From DASTFY01 sp963829955 (GTDB lineage: Bacteria; Actinomycetota; Acidimicrobiia; Acidimicrobiales; Ilumatobacteraceae): 64,000 nt of DNA. The notes beneath the pieces were generated by a model, which worked only from the letters and a program-made list of their open reading frames with translations, was not told the DNA's origin and did no database searches. The position numbers were made by a program, and so were the translations under genes. Location of the stretch: positions 1 to 64,000 of the forward strand of contig CAWHKS010000011.1 of NCBI GenBank assembly GCA_963829955.1. The letters are read 5' to 3'. Below, one piece after another: positions 1 to 8,084 of this stretch (position 1 is its first letter; each line of letters opens with the position of its first letter).

Positions 1-357
1 CTTGAACCAGATGCGCTGGTAGTCGCGGCTCTGCGGGTGCAACAGCAGCGCCAGCAGCGCCACCGTGAACGCCAGCGGGATGAGCACTGGCGAGCTGATG
101 GCGTCGATGATGCCGCCCGCGGCCACGACGTACAGCAGGACCTCGAGCCCGGTGATGACCACGGCGAGGATGTAGCCCCAACGCTTCTCGTTGGCGATGC
201 CGTACCCGGCCAGGACGCTGGCCGCCAGCCCCAGGATGCCGAGCGCCGATCCGCCGAACAGCAGCCCGACGATGGCGTTGGCGTACAGCAGCCAGCACGC
301 GAACTGCAGCGTCTGCGGCTGAGACGGATCGACCCAACGCCTGGTGTCGAACGGCAT
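1..357 (-). CDS. Small integral membrane protein, partial (runs off left edge)
   Basis: The minus strand reads open from an ATG at 357 to the window edge, so 119 residues are visible and the C-terminus is missing. The translation starts MPFDTRRWVDPSQPQTLQ and then has four hydrophobic stretches (about residues 20-40, 41-56, 61-80 and 82-104), with a short polar loop NEKRWGY between the second and third. This is the pattern of a four-helix membrane protein. I do not recognise a family and assign no function. It is divergent from the acyl-CoA synthetase at 419, with 61 bp between the start codons. Confidence 0.6.
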   Translation of the reverse strand, partial: MPFDTRRWVDPSQPQTLQFACWLLYANAIVGLLFGGSALGILGLAASVLAGYGIANEKRWGYILAVVITGLEVLLYVVAAGGIIDAISSPVLIPLAFTVALLALLLHPQSRDYQRIWFK

Positions 358-418
358 CGCCCCAGTGTGCCAGCCCGGGCCGGGCGCACGCCATCGCGGG
401 CTGGTAGACAACGCGGCC

Positions 419-1969
419 ATGCCCGATCTCCTCACCATGTACGCGGCGGCGAAGCCGGACGACGTGGCCGTCGTCGACGACCGGCCCGAAGGCACCATCG
501 TGCAGCTCACCTGGGCCGAGCTCAACGCGCAGACCAACCGGCTCGCCGCCGTCCTGGCCGAGCGGGGGGCCGGCCCCGGGACGAAGGTGGTGTGGTGCGG
601 CCAGAACTCGATCGGGGTCGTCAGCGTCATCAACGCGGCCCGGAAGCTCGGGACGACGGCCGTCCCGCTCAACTACCGGTTGTCCGACGAGGAGGCCGCG
701 TACGTCGTCGACCACTGCGACGCCACCGTGGCCTTCGTCGACGCGGAGATGGCTCCGATGTTCGGCCGGATCCGTGCCGAGATCCCCAAGGTCACGTCCG
801 TGCTCGTGTTCGACGGGCCGACGCCCGAGGGAATGGAGAGTGCCGACGACCTGATGGCGGACGCATCCCCGGACGAGCCGACCGAGGTGGTAGCCGGCGC
901 GACCATGATCTACACGTCGGGCACGACCGGGAAGCCAAAGGGGGCGCTGCGGCCGGGGGCCGGGGATCCGGCTCAGATCATGGCGATGGTGCAGCTCATC
1001 GGGTACACGCCCAACGACGTGTACATCCCGACCGGGCCGCTCTATCACTCCGGCCCGGGAGGGTTCATGGGCATCGCTCAGGCGCTCGGCCAGAAGGTCG
1101 TGCTGCAGCGGCGATTCGAACCCGAGGACTGGCTGCGGTTGGTGGACACGTACCGCATCACGTCGACCTTCTCCGCCCCGACGCCGATCCGCATGATCTG
1201 CACGCTGCCGGACGAGGTGAAGACCCGCTACGACCGCTCCTCGATGAAGCGGATGGTGGCCAACGCCGCCCCCTGGTCGTTCGCGCTCAAGCAGCTGTAC
1301 CTGGACGACTTCCCGGGTGACTCGCTGTGGGAGGTCTACGGCTCCACCGAGCTCGGCGTGAACTGCATCCTCGAGCCGCAGGACCAGCTGCGCAAGCCCG
1401 GATCGTGCGGCAAGGCCGCGCCCGGGGTGGAGATCACGCTGTTCGACGACGACGGCAACGAAGTCACCGGCACAGGCCCGGACCATCCGGGTGAGCTGTT
1501 CGTGCGCAGCCCGTCGGTGTTCGCCGACTACTACAAGCAGCACGACCGGTACCTGGCCGACAACCGGGACGGGTGGCAGACGGTGGGGGACGTCGCGTAC
1601 CGGGACGACGAGGGATTCCTCTACATCTGCGACCGCAAGAAGGACATGATCATCTCGGGCGGGATGAACATCTACCCGGCGGAGATCGAGGCCGCGCTGG
1701 ATCTGAACCCTGCGATCTACGAAGTGGCGGTCTTCGGGGTGCCCAGCGAGGAGTGGGGCGAGGCGGTCCACGCCGCCGTCGTCGTGGCGCCGGGGACGAC
1801 GCTGGATGCCGAGGGCGTGATCGCCCACGCCCGCGAGCACCTGGCGTCGTACAAGGTGCCCCGCTCGATCAGCTTCGTCCCCGAGCTGCCCAAGACCGGC
1901 TCGGGCAAGGTCCTCAAGCGGGACCTGCGGGCGCCCTTCTGGGCCGGCCGGACGTCGATGGTCGGCTGA
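419..1969 (+). CDS. Acyl-CoA synthetase / AMP-dependent ligase (FadD-like)
   Basis: A 516-residue adenylate-forming enzyme that would activate a fatty or aromatic acid to its CoA thioester via an acyl-AMP. The P-loop-like motif YTSGTTGKPKGA is near residue 163, the A5 motif VYGSTELG near 305, the hinge motif CDRKKDMIISGG near 403, and the C-terminal catalytic lysine in TGSGKVLKR near 493. All core motifs are present, so it should be active. The frame also opens at ATG 344, but that start would overlap the divergent gene. ATG 419 (MPDLLTMYAAAKPDD) fits the family N-terminus better. The substrate cannot be told from sequence. The 227 bp downstream hold a dyad array. Confidence 0.92.
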   Translation: MPDLLTMYAAAKPDDVAVVDDRPEGTIVQLTWAELNAQTNRLAAVLAERGAGPGTKVVWCGQNSIGVVSVINAARKLGTTAVPLNYRLSDEEAAYVVDHCDATVAFVDAEMAPMFGRIRAEIPKVTSVLVFDGPTPEGMESADDLMADASPDEPTEVVAGATMIYTSGTTGKPKGALRPGAGDPAQIMAMVQLIGYTPNDVYIPTGPLYHSGPGGFMGIAQALGQKVVLQRRFEPEDWLRLVDTYRITSTFSAPTPIRMICTLPDEVKTRYDRSSMKRMVANAAPWSFALKQLYLDDFPGDSLWEVYGSTELGVNCILEPQDQLRKPGSCGKAAPGVEITLFDDDGNEVTGTGPDHPGELFVRSPSVFADYYKQHDRYLADNRDGWQTVGDVAYRDDEGFLYICDRKKDMIISGGMNIYPAEIEAALDLNPAIYEVAVFGVPSEEWGEAVHAAVVVAPGTTLDAEGVIAHAREHLASYKVPRSISFVPELPKTGSGKVLKRDLRAPFWAGRTSMVG

Positions 1970-2023
1970 GGCGGCTCCGGCGCGGATTGGGGCCTCCCCC
2001 GGCGGACTTCACATTCGCGAAAC

Positions 2024-2116
2024 CGTCAACCCACCTTGACGCCCCGTCAACGTTCCTTGACCCCGGCGATTCGCCGTCGATTCGCCGGGCGAGGGACCGT
2101 CAAGGGAACTTGACGG
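2024..2116. promoter_or_regulatory. Array of three CGTCAA-N6-TTGACG dyads
   Basis: Three copies of the same palindromic element lie in the gap between the acyl-CoA synthetase and the HTH gene. Copy 1 is CGTCAA-cccacc-TTGACG at 2024-2041. Copy 2 is CGTCAA-cgttcc-TTGAC at 2045-2061 (last arm base mismatched). Copy 3 is the extended perfect dyad CCGTCAAG-ggaa-CTTGACGG at 2097-2116. Copies 1 and 2 start 21 bp apart and copies 2 and 3 start 53 bp apart, close to two and five helical turns. This phasing suggests binding sites for a dimeric regulator, possibly the HTH protein just downstream. Alternatively copy 3 could be an RNA hairpin with a GNRA loop. Between copies 2 and 3 the sequence GATTCGCC occurs twice. 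Confidence 0.6.
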
Positions 2117-2196
2117 ATTGGCAAATTCGCATGGTCCCGGTGGGTGTCCTACGGGCCCCGGCCGGCGCTGTAGCACCCGCCTGGCAGCCTCGACGA

Positions 2197-2541
2197 ATGG
2201 TCCCGGACAACGAACACCGTCGCCGCTTCGACGTCGCGCTCGACCCGGCGTCCCATCCGCTGGACCGCCTGCTCACCGTCCGCCAGCTGCGGGCGCACCT
2301 CGATCGGATCGAGCGTCAGGCCGTGCGGGACGTCCGCCACCGGAACCTCCCGATGGCCGCGGCCGCCCGGGCGCTCGGCGTGAGCCGCCAGGCCCTCCAC
2401 CAGCGGCTCGGCGCGGCCGGCGCCGCCGAGGCAGTGCTCGACACGGCCGAGGACGCGTGGTGGCGCCGTCACCGTGAGCTCGAGCAGATGGCCGCTGACT
2501 TGCTGGCGCGGAGCCGGCGCGCTCAGGCCCCGATGGCGTGA
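2197..2541 (+). CDS. Small helix-turn-helix protein, unknown role
   Basis: A 114-residue protein starting MVPDNEHRRRFDV. Residues about 53-72 (MAAAARALGVSRQALHQRL) look like a classic helix-turn-helix recognition unit, with A-x3-G-V-S-R-x2-L-H spacing as in Fis/resolvase-type HTHs. The region before it (LLTVRQLRAHLDRIERQAV) is probably helical and may dimerise. The C-terminal third is charged helix. It follows the dyad array at 2024-2116, so autoregulation is plausible but inferred. Its 3' end overlaps the convergent fabI by 19 bp. An in-frame ATG at 2131 is an alternative start. Confidence 0.6.
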   Translation: MVPDNEHRRRFDVALDPASHPLDRLLTVRQLRAHLDRIERQAVRDVRHRNLPMAAAARALGVSRQALHQRLGAAGAAEAVLDTAEDAWWRRHRELEQMAADLLARSRRAQAPMA

Positions 2542-3290
2542 TAGCCGCCGTCGACGTGCACCATCTCGCCGGTGGTGGCCGGGAACCAGTCCGACAGCAG
2601 TGCCACGCAAGCCCGCGCCGTCGGGCCGGTGTCGTTGATGTCCCACCCGAGCGGGGCCCGGGCTTGCCAAGCGTCCTCGAACGCCGCGAAGCCCGGGATC
2701 GACTTGGCGGCCATCGTGCGGATCGGTCCTGCGGCCACGAGGTTCACCCGGATCCCCCGGCTGCCCAGTTCGCGGGCCAGGTAGCGCGCCGTCGACTCCA
2801 GGGCCGCTTTCGCCACCCCCATCCAGTCGTAGGCCGGCCAGGCCACCGTGGCGTCGAAGTCCAGGCCCACGAGCGATGACCCCGGTCCCATCAACGGCCC
2901 GAAGGCGTCCACGAGGGCCTTGAGCGAATAGGACGAGACGTGCAGGGCCACTGACACGTCGTCCCACGTCGCCTCCATGAACGTGCCGCCGAGGCACACC
3001 GCGGGAGCGAAGCCGATGGCGTGCAGCACGCCGTCCACGCCGTCCCAGCGCTCGGCCACCGCGTCGCGCACGGATTCCAGGTGCGCCGGCTCGGTGACGT
3101 CAAGCTCGAAGACCGGTGCCTCCGCGGGCAGTTTGCGAGCTGTGCGCTCGGTCAGCGAGAGACCTCGCCCGGCGCCGGTCAGGATGATCGACGCACCCTC
3201 CTCCTGCGCCAGCTTGGCCACCCCGAAGGCGATGGATGCGTCCGTGAGGACGCCGGTGATCACGATGCGCTTGCCGTCGAGGAGTCCCAT
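2523..3290 (-). CDS. fabI: Enoyl-[acyl-carrier-protein] reductase (NADH), InhA/FabI family
   Basis: A 255-residue SDR-fold enzyme that would catalyse the last reductive step of each FAS-II elongation cycle (trans-2-enoyl-ACP to acyl-ACP). It starts MGLLDGKRIVITGVL, the divergent nucleotide-binding loop of FabI/InhA (ITGVLTDASIAFGVA) rather than the usual TGxxxGIG. The catalytic pair is in YDWMGVAK, the Y-x6-K spacing specific to enoyl reductases. AGPIRTMAAKSIPGF near the end is the substrate-loop signature. The length matches FabI (about 256-270). ATG 3290 is preceded by TACGCT seven nt upstream, suggesting a leaderless transcript. It stands alone, without fabG beside it as in mycobacteria. 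Confidence 0.93.
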   Translation of the reverse strand: MGLLDGKRIVITGVLTDASIAFGVAKLAQEEGASIILTGAGRGLSLTERTARKLPAEAPVFELDVTEPAHLESVRDAVAERWDGVDGVLHAIGFAPAVCLGGTFMEATWDDVSVALHVSSYSLKALVDAFGPLMGPGSSLVGLDFDATVAWPAYDWMGVAKAALESTARYLARELGSRGIRVNLVAAGPIRTMAAKSIPGFAAFEDAWQARAPLGWDINDTGPTARACVALLSDWFPATTGEMVHVDGGYHAIGA

Positions 3291-3297
3291 GCGCCGG

Positions 3298-3303
3298 AGC
3301 GTA
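3298..3303 (-). promoter_or_regulatory. -10 box for leaderless fabI transcript
   Basis: TACGCT on the minus strand ends 7 nt before the fabI ATG at 3290, leaving no room for a ribosome-binding site. It is one of at least 13 TANNNT boxes in this position in the window. Confidence 0.45.
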
Positions 3304-3320
3304 TGTGCAAGGCTCCGAGC

Positions 3321-3977
3321 ATGCGCATCGGCATCCTCGGCGGGACCGGGCCGGCGGGAACGGCTCTCGGAGCGCGCCTGGCCTCGGTCGGTTACGACGT
3401 CATCCTGGGGTCGCGCTCGCGCTACCGGGCCATGGAGGCGCGGGACACGATCCTGGGCGCGTGGCCGGGCCGGGAGCTGCCCATCGACGCCGGCGACAAC
3501 ACCGACGCTGCCCGGGCCGAGCTGGTGGTCATCGCCACGCCGTGGGACTCCGCGGCGACCACCGCGCACGAGCACGCGCCCGACCTCGACGGCAAGGTCG
3601 TCGTGAGCATGGCCAACGCGCTCGTGCGGGTCGGGTCCGAGTTCCAACCGCTCGTGCCGCCCCGCGGGTCGGTGGCCGCGCATGTGCAGGCGGCGGTTCC
3701 CCACTGCCGCGTGGTCGCCGCGTTCCACCACCTGCCGGCCAAGGAGCTGGGCCATCTCGATCGGCCGATCGACTCCGACGTGCTCATCTGCTCCGACGAC
3801 ACGGCCGCCATCAAGGTCGTGTCGGAGATCGTCAGCGCCATCCCCGGTTGCCGTCCTCTCGACGCCGGCGAGCTCTCGAACGCCACGGCGATCGAGGCGT
3901 TCACCGCCGTCCTTCTGCAGCTGAACGTCCGCTACCGGACCCGCGTCGCCCCGAAGCTCACCGGGATCAAGGCCTGA
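3321..3977 (+). CDS. npdG: F420:NADPH oxidoreductase
   Basis: A 218-residue Rossmann protein beginning MRIGILGGTGPAGTALG, the dinucleotide-binding loop of the NpdG family, which moves hydride between NADPH and coenzyme F420. The later segments VVIATPWDS, VVVSMANAL and VVAAFHHLPA are family landmarks, and the last is next to the F420-binding region. The usual length is about 210-230. An upstream in-frame ATG at 3303 would add six residues; 3321 fits the family N-terminus. It is divergent from fabI (30 bp between the starts). With the luciferase-fold enzyme at 34215 it indicates that the organism uses F420. Confidence 0.88.
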   Translation: MRIGILGGTGPAGTALGARLASVGYDVILGSRSRYRAMEARDTILGAWPGRELPIDAGDNTDAARAELVVIATPWDSAATTAHEHAPDLDGKVVVSMANALVRVGSEFQPLVPPRGSVAAHVQAAVPHCRVVAAFHHLPAKELGHLDRPIDSDVLICSDDTAAIKVVSEIVSAIPGCRPLDAGELSNATAIEAFTAVLLQLNVRYRTRVAPKLTGIKA

Positions 3978-4012
3978 GCGGCCCGGCAGTCGAGGCCGGA
4001 GCGACGTCCACC

Positions 4013-5173
4013 ATGTCGATGCGCCTGTTCGACACCGCCCGGCAGGAGGTCGTCCCCTTCGAGCCAGGACCGGTCGTGACGCTCTACACGTGCGGCATCA
4101 CCCCGTACGACGCCACCCACATCGGCCACGCCGCCGTGTACCTGTTCTACGACGTGCTCCAACGGCGCCTGCGTGATCTCGGCCACGACACCAAGTGCGT
4201 CCGCAACGTCACCGACGTCGATGACCCGCTGTTCGCGAAGGCTCGGGAGCTCGGGATCCACTACCTCGATCTGGCGGCGGCCGAGGAGGCCCGGTTCGAC
4301 CGGGACATGGACGCCCTCGACGTGCTGCCCGCCTACAGCCGGCCGCGGGCGTCGTCCGCCATCCCCGACATCCGGGGCTTCATCGGGATGGTGCTCGACC
4401 GCGGCTTCGCCTATCAGGCCGGCGGCTCGGTGTACTTCGATGTCACCCGCTTCCCGACGTTCGGGTCGGTCAGCCACTACGACGAGGCGACGATGCTCGC
4501 CTACGCCGCGGAACGGGGCGGCAACGTCGAGGACGTGCACAAGCGCCACCCGCTGGACTTCGTGCTCTGGCAACCATCGGCCGAAGACGAACCGTCCTGG
4601 GACACGATGTGGGGGCCGGGCCGGCCCGGCTGGCACATCGAGTGCTCGGCGCTCGCCCTGCGCGAGCTCGGCAGCACGATCGATCTGCACGGCGGCGGCT
4701 CGGACCTCATCTTCCCGCACCACGAGTGCGAGCGGGCCCAGTCCGAGGCGGCCACCGGGGAGCCGTTCGTCCGCCATTGGATGCACATCGCCATGGTGCG
4801 CAAGGACGGCGAGAAGATGTCCAAGAGCCTGGGCAACCTGGTGTTCGTCGACCAGCTCCGGGAGACGTGGGATCCGAGGGCCATCCGCTTGGCCATCCTC
4901 GACCAGCACTACCGCACGAGCTGGGAGTGGGACGACTCGATGATGCCGAGGGCGGCGGCCCGCCTGGACCGGTGGCTGGCGGGTGCCGGTGACGCCACCA
5001 CCGACACCGCCACCGACAGCAAGGGCCTGGTCGAGGTTCGGGATGCGCTCGACCACGACCTCGATACCCGCGCCGCGCTGACCGCGATCGACGACGCCGC
5101 CGCCCGGGGCGAGGGCGTCCGCACGGCCGCCGCGCTGCTCGGCGTCGACCTCACCGTCGCGACAGGTACCTGA
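4013..5173 (+). CDS. mshC: L-cysteine:GlcN-inositol ligase (mycothiol biosynthesis)
   Basis: A 386-residue class I aminoacyl-tRNA-synthetase-like enzyme that would ligate cysteine to GlcN-Ins in mycothiol synthesis. The HIGH-like motif sits in CGITPYDATHIGHA (about residues 27-40). The TPYDATH version distinguishes MshC from true cysteinyl-tRNA synthetase, which has CGPTVYDxxHIGN. The zinc-site Cys/His are in TCGITPY, WHIECSA and HHECERA, and KMSKS is near residue 269. MshC is about 410 residues in mycobacteria, so this one is slightly short at the C-terminus but all catalytic motifs remain. ATG 4019 is an alternative start. It follows npdG by 35 bp. Confidence 0.88.
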   Translation: MSMRLFDTARQEVVPFEPGPVVTLYTCGITPYDATHIGHAAVYLFYDVLQRRLRDLGHDTKCVRNVTDVDDPLFAKARELGIHYLDLAAAEEARFDRDMDALDVLPAYSRPRASSAIPDIRGFIGMVLDRGFAYQAGGSVYFDVTRFPTFGSVSHYDEATMLAYAAERGGNVEDVHKRHPLDFVLWQPSAEDEPSWDTMWGPGRPGWHIECSALALRELGSTIDLHGGGSDLIFPHHECERAQSEAATGEPFVRHWMHIAMVRKDGEKMSKSLGNLVFVDQLRETWDPRAIRLAILDQHYRTSWEWDDSMMPRAAARLDRWLAGAGDATTDTATDSKGLVEVRDALDHDLDTRAALTAIDDAAARGEGVRTAAALLGVDLTVATGT

Positions 5174-5219
5174 CACGCCCCGGAAAGGCCGGCCTCACCC
5201 ACCGGCAACGCACGCCGCG

Positions 5220-5225
5220 TAGGAT
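5220..5225 (+). promoter_or_regulatory. -10 box for leaderless plsC-like transcript
   Basis: TAGGAT ends 7 nt before the GTG at 5233. Only CGGGGGC lies between, so a leaderless or nearly leaderless mRNA is likely. Confidence 0.45.
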
Positions 5226-5232
5226 CGGGGGC

Positions 5233-6006
5233 GTGGCACCGGCAGCCGGAAGCGAGCACCAGGGCGCCGGCGCGCTCCAGGACCGCTGGCGGATGGTCGC
5301 GGCGCCGGTGGCCCGGCGGCTGTGGCGGTTCCACCTGGAGGGGTACGAGCGCATTCCGTCCGAAGGGCCGGCCATCCTGTGCCCGAACCACATCAGCTTC
5401 CTCGACTCGGCGTTCCTCATGCTGACGGCGCCCCGCCGGATCAGCTTCGTCGGCAAGGCGGAGTACATGGACTCGTGGAAGACGAAGCACGTGTTCCCGG
5501 CGCTGGGCATGATCCCCATCGACCGCTCGGGCGGTGACCGGTCGCAGAGCGCGCTCGATGCCGCCGAGGCGGTCCTGCGCCGGGGCGAGCTCTTCGGCAT
5601 CTTCCCGGAGGGCACCCGGAGCCGTGACGGTGTCCTCTACCGCGGCCACACCGGCGCGGCCCGCCTGGCCCTCAAGGTCGGCTGCCCGATCTTCCCGGTC
5701 GGCGTGATCGGCACCCGGGAGATCCAGCCCCCCGACGCCAAGATGCCGAAGATGGGGATGCACTGCACGATCCGGATCGGCCGGCCGATCAAGGTCGACC
5801 GCTACCAGGACCGCGCCGAGGACCGCCTCGTGCTCCGCCAGATCACCGATGAGCTGATGTTCGAGATCCGGGAGCTCACCGGCCAGGAGTACCGGGATGT
5901 CTACGCCACGAAGAAGTCCGAGTCGATCCCCAGCGAGGCGGCCCGCGTCGCCCATGTCGACGATCCGGTGCGCGAGGGGCAGCCGGAGCTGGTCACGGCG
6001 GGCTGA
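5233..6006 (+). CDS. 1-acyl-sn-glycerol-3-phosphate acyltransferase (PlsC family)
   Basis: A 257-residue acyltransferase of the LPLAT family, which would acylate lysophosphatidic acid at the inner face of the membrane during phospholipid synthesis. The catalytic N-H-x4-D motif is NHISFLD (about residues 52-58), followed by FVGKAEYM and the phosphate-binding FPEGTRS near residue 126. The fourth block, CPIFPVGVIGT, is also present. The GTG start is supported by the TAGGAT box seven nt upstream. Paralogues with the same motifs act on other lysolipids, so the exact acceptor is not fixed. The C-terminal 25 residues are hydrophilic and probably disordered. Confidence 0.87.
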   Translation: MAPAAGSEHQGAGALQDRWRMVAAPVARRLWRFHLEGYERIPSEGPAILCPNHISFLDSAFLMLTAPRRISFVGKAEYMDSWKTKHVFPALGMIPIDRSGGDRSQSALDAAEAVLRRGELFGIFPEGTRSRDGVLYRGHTGAARLALKVGCPIFPVGVIGTREIQPPDAKMPKMGMHCTIRIGRPIKVDRYQDRAEDRLVLRQITDELMFEIRELTGQEYRDVYATKKSESIPSEAARVAHVDDPVREGQPELVTAG

Positions 6007-6007
6007 C

Positions 6008-6035
6008 CAAGCCTGAACAGGCCTGACAAGCCTGA
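6008..6035 (+). repeat. Three short direct repeats, CARGCCTGA
   Basis: CAAGCCTGA (6008-6016), CAGGCCTGA (6018-6026) and CAAGCCTGA (6027-6035) follow one another directly after the plsC stop codon and before thrS. They may be a remnant of local duplication or a binding site. No hairpin is evident. Confidence 0.4.
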
Positions 6036-6070
6036 TCCAAACCCTGCCGGGCGGCGTCGACGGCCGCCGG

Positions 6071-6076
6071 TAGATT
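6071..6076 (+). promoter_or_regulatory. -10 box for thrS
   Basis: TAGATT lies 10 nt before the thrS ATG at 6087, consistent with a very short or absent leader. I find no T-box-like structure in the 80 bp upstream. Confidence 0.45.
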
Positions 6077-6086
6077 CGCCGAGGCC

Positions 6087-8075
6087 ATGAGCGACATCCT
6101 CATCACCCTCCCGGACGGCAGCGAGCGCGCGTATCCCGAGGGCTCGACCGCGGGCGACGTCGCCAGGTCCATCGGCTCGCGGCTGGCCAAGGCTGCGGTC
6201 GCAGCCACCGTGGAGGGGGAGGAGTGGGACCTGGAGCGACCGCTGCCGGAGCGGGCGGCGGTCGCCATCATCACCGACGGCTCGGACGAGGGGCGCCACG
6301 TCCTGCGTCACTCGACCGCGCACGTCATGGCCCAGGCCGTCACGCAGCTCTACCCGGGAGCGAAGTTCTCCATCGGCCCGGCCATCGAGGACGGCTTCTA
6401 CTACGACTTCGATCTCCCGGACGGCCGCACCTTCCACGAGGAGGACCTTGCGGCCATCGAGGCCCGCATGCGGGAGATCATCGCCGCCGACCAGCCCTTC
6501 GAGCGCGACGAGGTCGAGCCGGGTGCCGCGCTCGAGCTGTTCGCCGACCAGCCCTACAAGGTCGAGATCATCGAGCGGGTGCAGGACGTCGACGGTGCGG
6601 GAGCCGACACCGTCGACGCCGGCGAGGTCACGGCCGGCTCGATCATCAGCGTCTACCGCAACACGCCCGAGTTCGTCGACCTGTGCCGCGGACCGCACGT
6701 CACCAGCACGGGGCGGCTCGGTCACTTCAAGCTCATGAAGGTCGCCGGTGCGTACTGGCGAGGCAACGAGCACGGCCCGATGCTCCAGCGCATCTACGGC
6801 ACGGCGTGGGAGTCCAAGGCCGCGCTGAACGAGCACCTGCACCGGCTGGAGGAGGCAGAGAAGCGCGACCACCGGCGCCTGGCCGTCGAACTGGACCTGC
6901 TCTCGTTCCCGTCCGAGCTGGGCGGCGGCCTGGCCGTGTGGCACCCGAAGGGCGGCGTGATCCGCAAGCTGATGGAGGACTACAGCCGGGCCCGGCACGC
7001 CGCTGGTGGCTACGAGTTCGTCTACAGCCCCCACCTCGCCCGCTCGCAGGTCTTCCAGACGTCGGGACACCTCGATTGGTACAAGGAGAGCATGTACCCG
7101 GCGATGGACATGGACAACGGGTCGTACCACCTGAAGCCCATGAACTGCCCGATCCACTGCCTGATCTACCGCAGCCGGATGCGCAGCTACCGGGAGCTGC
7201 CCCTGCGCCTCTACGAGCTGGGCACCGTCTACCGCTACGAACGGGCGGGCACGCTGCACGGCCTGTTGCGCATTCGCGGCTTCACGCAGGACGACAGCCA
7301 CATCTTCTGCACCCGCGAGCAGGCGCCGGACGAGATCCGCAGCCTCCTCAACTTCGTGATCTCGGTGCTGCGGGCGTTCGGGTTCGAGGACTTCGAGGCC
7401 AACCTCTCCACACGCGATCCGATGAAGTCGATCGGCTCGGACGACGCCTGGCAGAGCGCCACCGAGACGCTGCGCGACGCGCTGGTGGCCGAGGGCCTCA
7501 GCTACCAGATCAAGGAGGGCGACGCCGCCTTCTACGGTCCGAAGATCGACGTCGACGTGCGGGATGCCATCGGCCGGCGCTGGCAGCTCTCGACCATCCA
7601 GTACGACTTCAACCTGCCGGCGCGCTTCGAGCTGGAGTACGTCGGCGCCGACAACGAGCGGCACCAGCCGGTGATGATCCACCGCGCGCTGTTCGGGTCG
7701 GTGGAGCGGTTCTTCGGCGTCCTGGTCGAGCACTTCGCCGGCGCCTTCCCCGCCTGGCTGGCCCCTGTCCAGGCCCGGGTGCTCCCAGTGGCCGAGGCCC
7801 ACGAGGCCTACGCGGCCGAGGTGGCGGCCGTGCTCCGGGGCGAAGGCTTCCGGGTCGACGAGGTGAACGCCGACGAAGGATTGGGCAAGCGGGTCCGGAC
7901 GGCCAAGCTCGAGAAGCTGCCGTACGTCCTCGTCGTCGGCGACGACGATGTGGCCGGTCGGACCGTCGGTGTCAACGCCCGCGGGAGCGACAAGCCCGAA
8001 CGCAACGTCCTCCTCACCGACTTCGCCGCCCATCTGCGGGGCGAGGTGGCGGTGGCCGACGTCGTCGGCGCCTGA
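6087..8075 (+). CDS. thrS: Threonyl-tRNA synthetase
   Basis: A 662-residue class II aminoacyl-tRNA synthetase, the usual size for bacterial ThrRS. An N-terminal TGS domain (residues 1-62, ITLPDGSERAYPEG) is followed by the editing domain with its HxxxH site in RHSTAHVMAQ (near 72-76). The catalytic core follows, with zinc ligands in MNCPIHC and later histidines, motif 2 around YRYERAGTLHGLLRIRGF, and motif 3 near MIHRALFGSVERF. The C-terminal anticodon-binding domain begins at PAWLAPVQARVLPV. It heads a run with the HIT protein. thrS-HIT-pgsA-patA-pimA is the order in Mycobacterium, here opened by insertions. Confidence 0.97.
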   Translation: MSDILITLPDGSERAYPEGSTAGDVARSIGSRLAKAAVAATVEGEEWDLERPLPERAAVAIITDGSDEGRHVLRHSTAHVMAQAVTQLYPGAKFSIGPAIEDGFYYDFDLPDGRTFHEEDLAAIEARMREIIAADQPFERDEVEPGAALELFADQPYKVEIIERVQDVDGAGADTVDAGEVTAGSIISVYRNTPEFVDLCRGPHVTSTGRLGHFKLMKVAGAYWRGNEHGPMLQRIYGTAWESKAALNEHLHRLEEAEKRDHRRLAVELDLLSFPSELGGGLAVWHPKGGVIRKLMEDYSRARHAAGGYEFVYSPHLARSQVFQTSGHLDWYKESMYPAMDMDNGSYHLKPMNCPIHCLIYRSRMRSYRELPLRLYELGTVYRYERAGTLHGLLRIRGFTQDDSHIFCTREQAPDEIRSLLNFVISVLRAFGFEDFEANLSTRDPMKSIGSDDAWQSATETLRDALVAEGLSYQIKEGDAAFYGPKIDVDVRDAIGRRWQLSTIQYDFNLPARFELEYVGADNERHQPVMIHRALFGSVERFFGVLVEHFAGAFPAWLAPVQARVLPVAEAHEAYAAEVAAVLRGEGFRVDEVNADEGLGKRVRTAKLEKLPYVLVVGDDDVAGRTVGVNARGSDKPERNVLLTDFAAHLRGEVAVADVVGA

Positions 8076-8084
8076 GCCGGACCA

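Noticed and set aside
37..1320. Long plus-strand open frame over the left edge and acyl-CoA synthetase
   Set aside because: Its translation is an Arg/Gln/Pro-rich string typical of the wrong frame in GC-rich DNA, and it covers a real minus-strand membrane gene and the synthetase.
3303..3320. Upstream ATG for npdG at 3303
   Set aside because: It would add MCKAPS before the nucleotide-binding strand; family members start at the strand, as with ATG 3321.
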